This document shows, one piece after another, positions 63,972 to 64,000 of a stretch of DNA of 64,000 nt (position 1 is its first letter; every line of letters begins with the position of its first letter). The notes beneath the pieces were generated by a model. The model had not been told where the DNA came from. It did no database searches and worked only from the letters and a program-made list of their open reading frames with translations. Location: NCBI GenBank assembly GCA_963667315.1, contig OY763325.1, positions 3,782,001-3,846,000 on the forward strand, read 5' to 3'. Origin of the DNA: DAINPP01 sp963667315. GTDB lineage: Bacteria > Thermotogota > Thermotogae > MWEM01. Both the position numbers and the translations under genes were made by a program.

Positions 63972-64000
63972 ATGATTGAATTTAAAGGTGTAAAGAAGGA
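63972..64000 (+). CDS. Start of a gene cut by the window edge, probably an ABC ATPase
   Basis: Only nine codons are inside (MIEFKGVKK), after a strong GGAGGGAAG site. This opening is typical of ABC transporter ATP-binding proteins, but so short a piece allows only a guess. A promoter lies just before it. Confidence 0.5.

Overview
The window is a gene-dense bacterial chromosome segment (about 50 protein genes, roughly 40% GC by eye). I see no tRNA, rRNA, prophage, transposon or CRISPR array. Several features point to a diderm anaerobe that ferments peptides and amino acids. Exported proteins with signal peptides but no lipobox sit beside true lipoproteins, a TolC-like coiled-coil protein and a possible small beta-barrel protein. 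Peptidases are numerous: PepD, two M18 aminopeptidases, an M3 oligopeptidase and pyroglutamyl peptidase. Glutamate dehydrogenase, a PduL-type phosphotransacylase and a one-cluster ferredoxin complete the picture. The ferredoxin has two extra cysteines placed like the disulfide pair of the Thermotoga maritima protein, so Thermotogota or a neighbouring lineage is my best guess, but taxonomy is not settled by this window. TTG and GTG starts are common, with strong AGGAGG-like ribosome sites, and several promoters have extended -10 boxes (TGnTATAAT).

Layout. 1-8.6 kb is a signalling and envelope block: a GAF/HD-GYP protein and a receiver-STAS protein on the plus strand face a minus-strand run rlmH, CorC-like, cdd, PspC, LiaF-like, and a large membrane sensor that combines an Hpt domain, a CheA-type kinase and a CheX-like phosphatase in one chain. 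8.6-12.7 kb holds rnc, a radical SAM gene, a TolC-like gene and glycerate kinase. 12.7-23.4 kb (minus) holds a GH3 glucosidase, a winged-helix regulator with a membrane protein, a PIN/NYN-type RNase candidate, an AEC permease, mnmG, an ABC-2 permease and a large lipoprotein. 23.5-29.7 kb holds the pepD-M18 pair, a Crp-type regulator, nucleoside hydrolase, Nudix and a YdcZ-like transporter. 29.8-35.7 kb holds an APH-type kinase, a giant beta-helix/esterase lipoprotein and two small exported proteins. 35.7-38.8 kb (minus) holds Gpx, a DUF1295 protein and a FakA-FakB-like fusion. 38.9-42.4 kb holds a BMP-type binding protein and a chemoreceptor. 42.5-46.3 kb is a TetR-controlled ABC exporter. 46.5-48.7 kb holds gdhA and pcp. 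48.8-57.4 kb (minus) holds a repeat lipoprotein, rsmG, a YybS-like membrane protein, pduL, marR, rsmI and valS. The end holds ferredoxin, M18, a hybrid kinase, pepF, a PadR-DUF2812 pair and the start of a probable ABC ATPase.

How the genes work together. Peptides are cut inside the cell by the peptidases, glutamate is deaminated by GdhA with electrons passing to ferredoxin, and acyl-CoA is converted to acyl-phosphate by PduL. Regulation is local: four regulator genes (winged-helix, Crp, TetR, PadR) each have a palindromic operator candidate lying on or just after their own promoter. The most unusual items are the kinase-phosphatase fusion linked to PspC/LiaF-like proteins, a probable attenuator in the pcp leader, a five-copy dispersed TGYAGGGGC palindrome family, and the beta-helix/esterase fusion.
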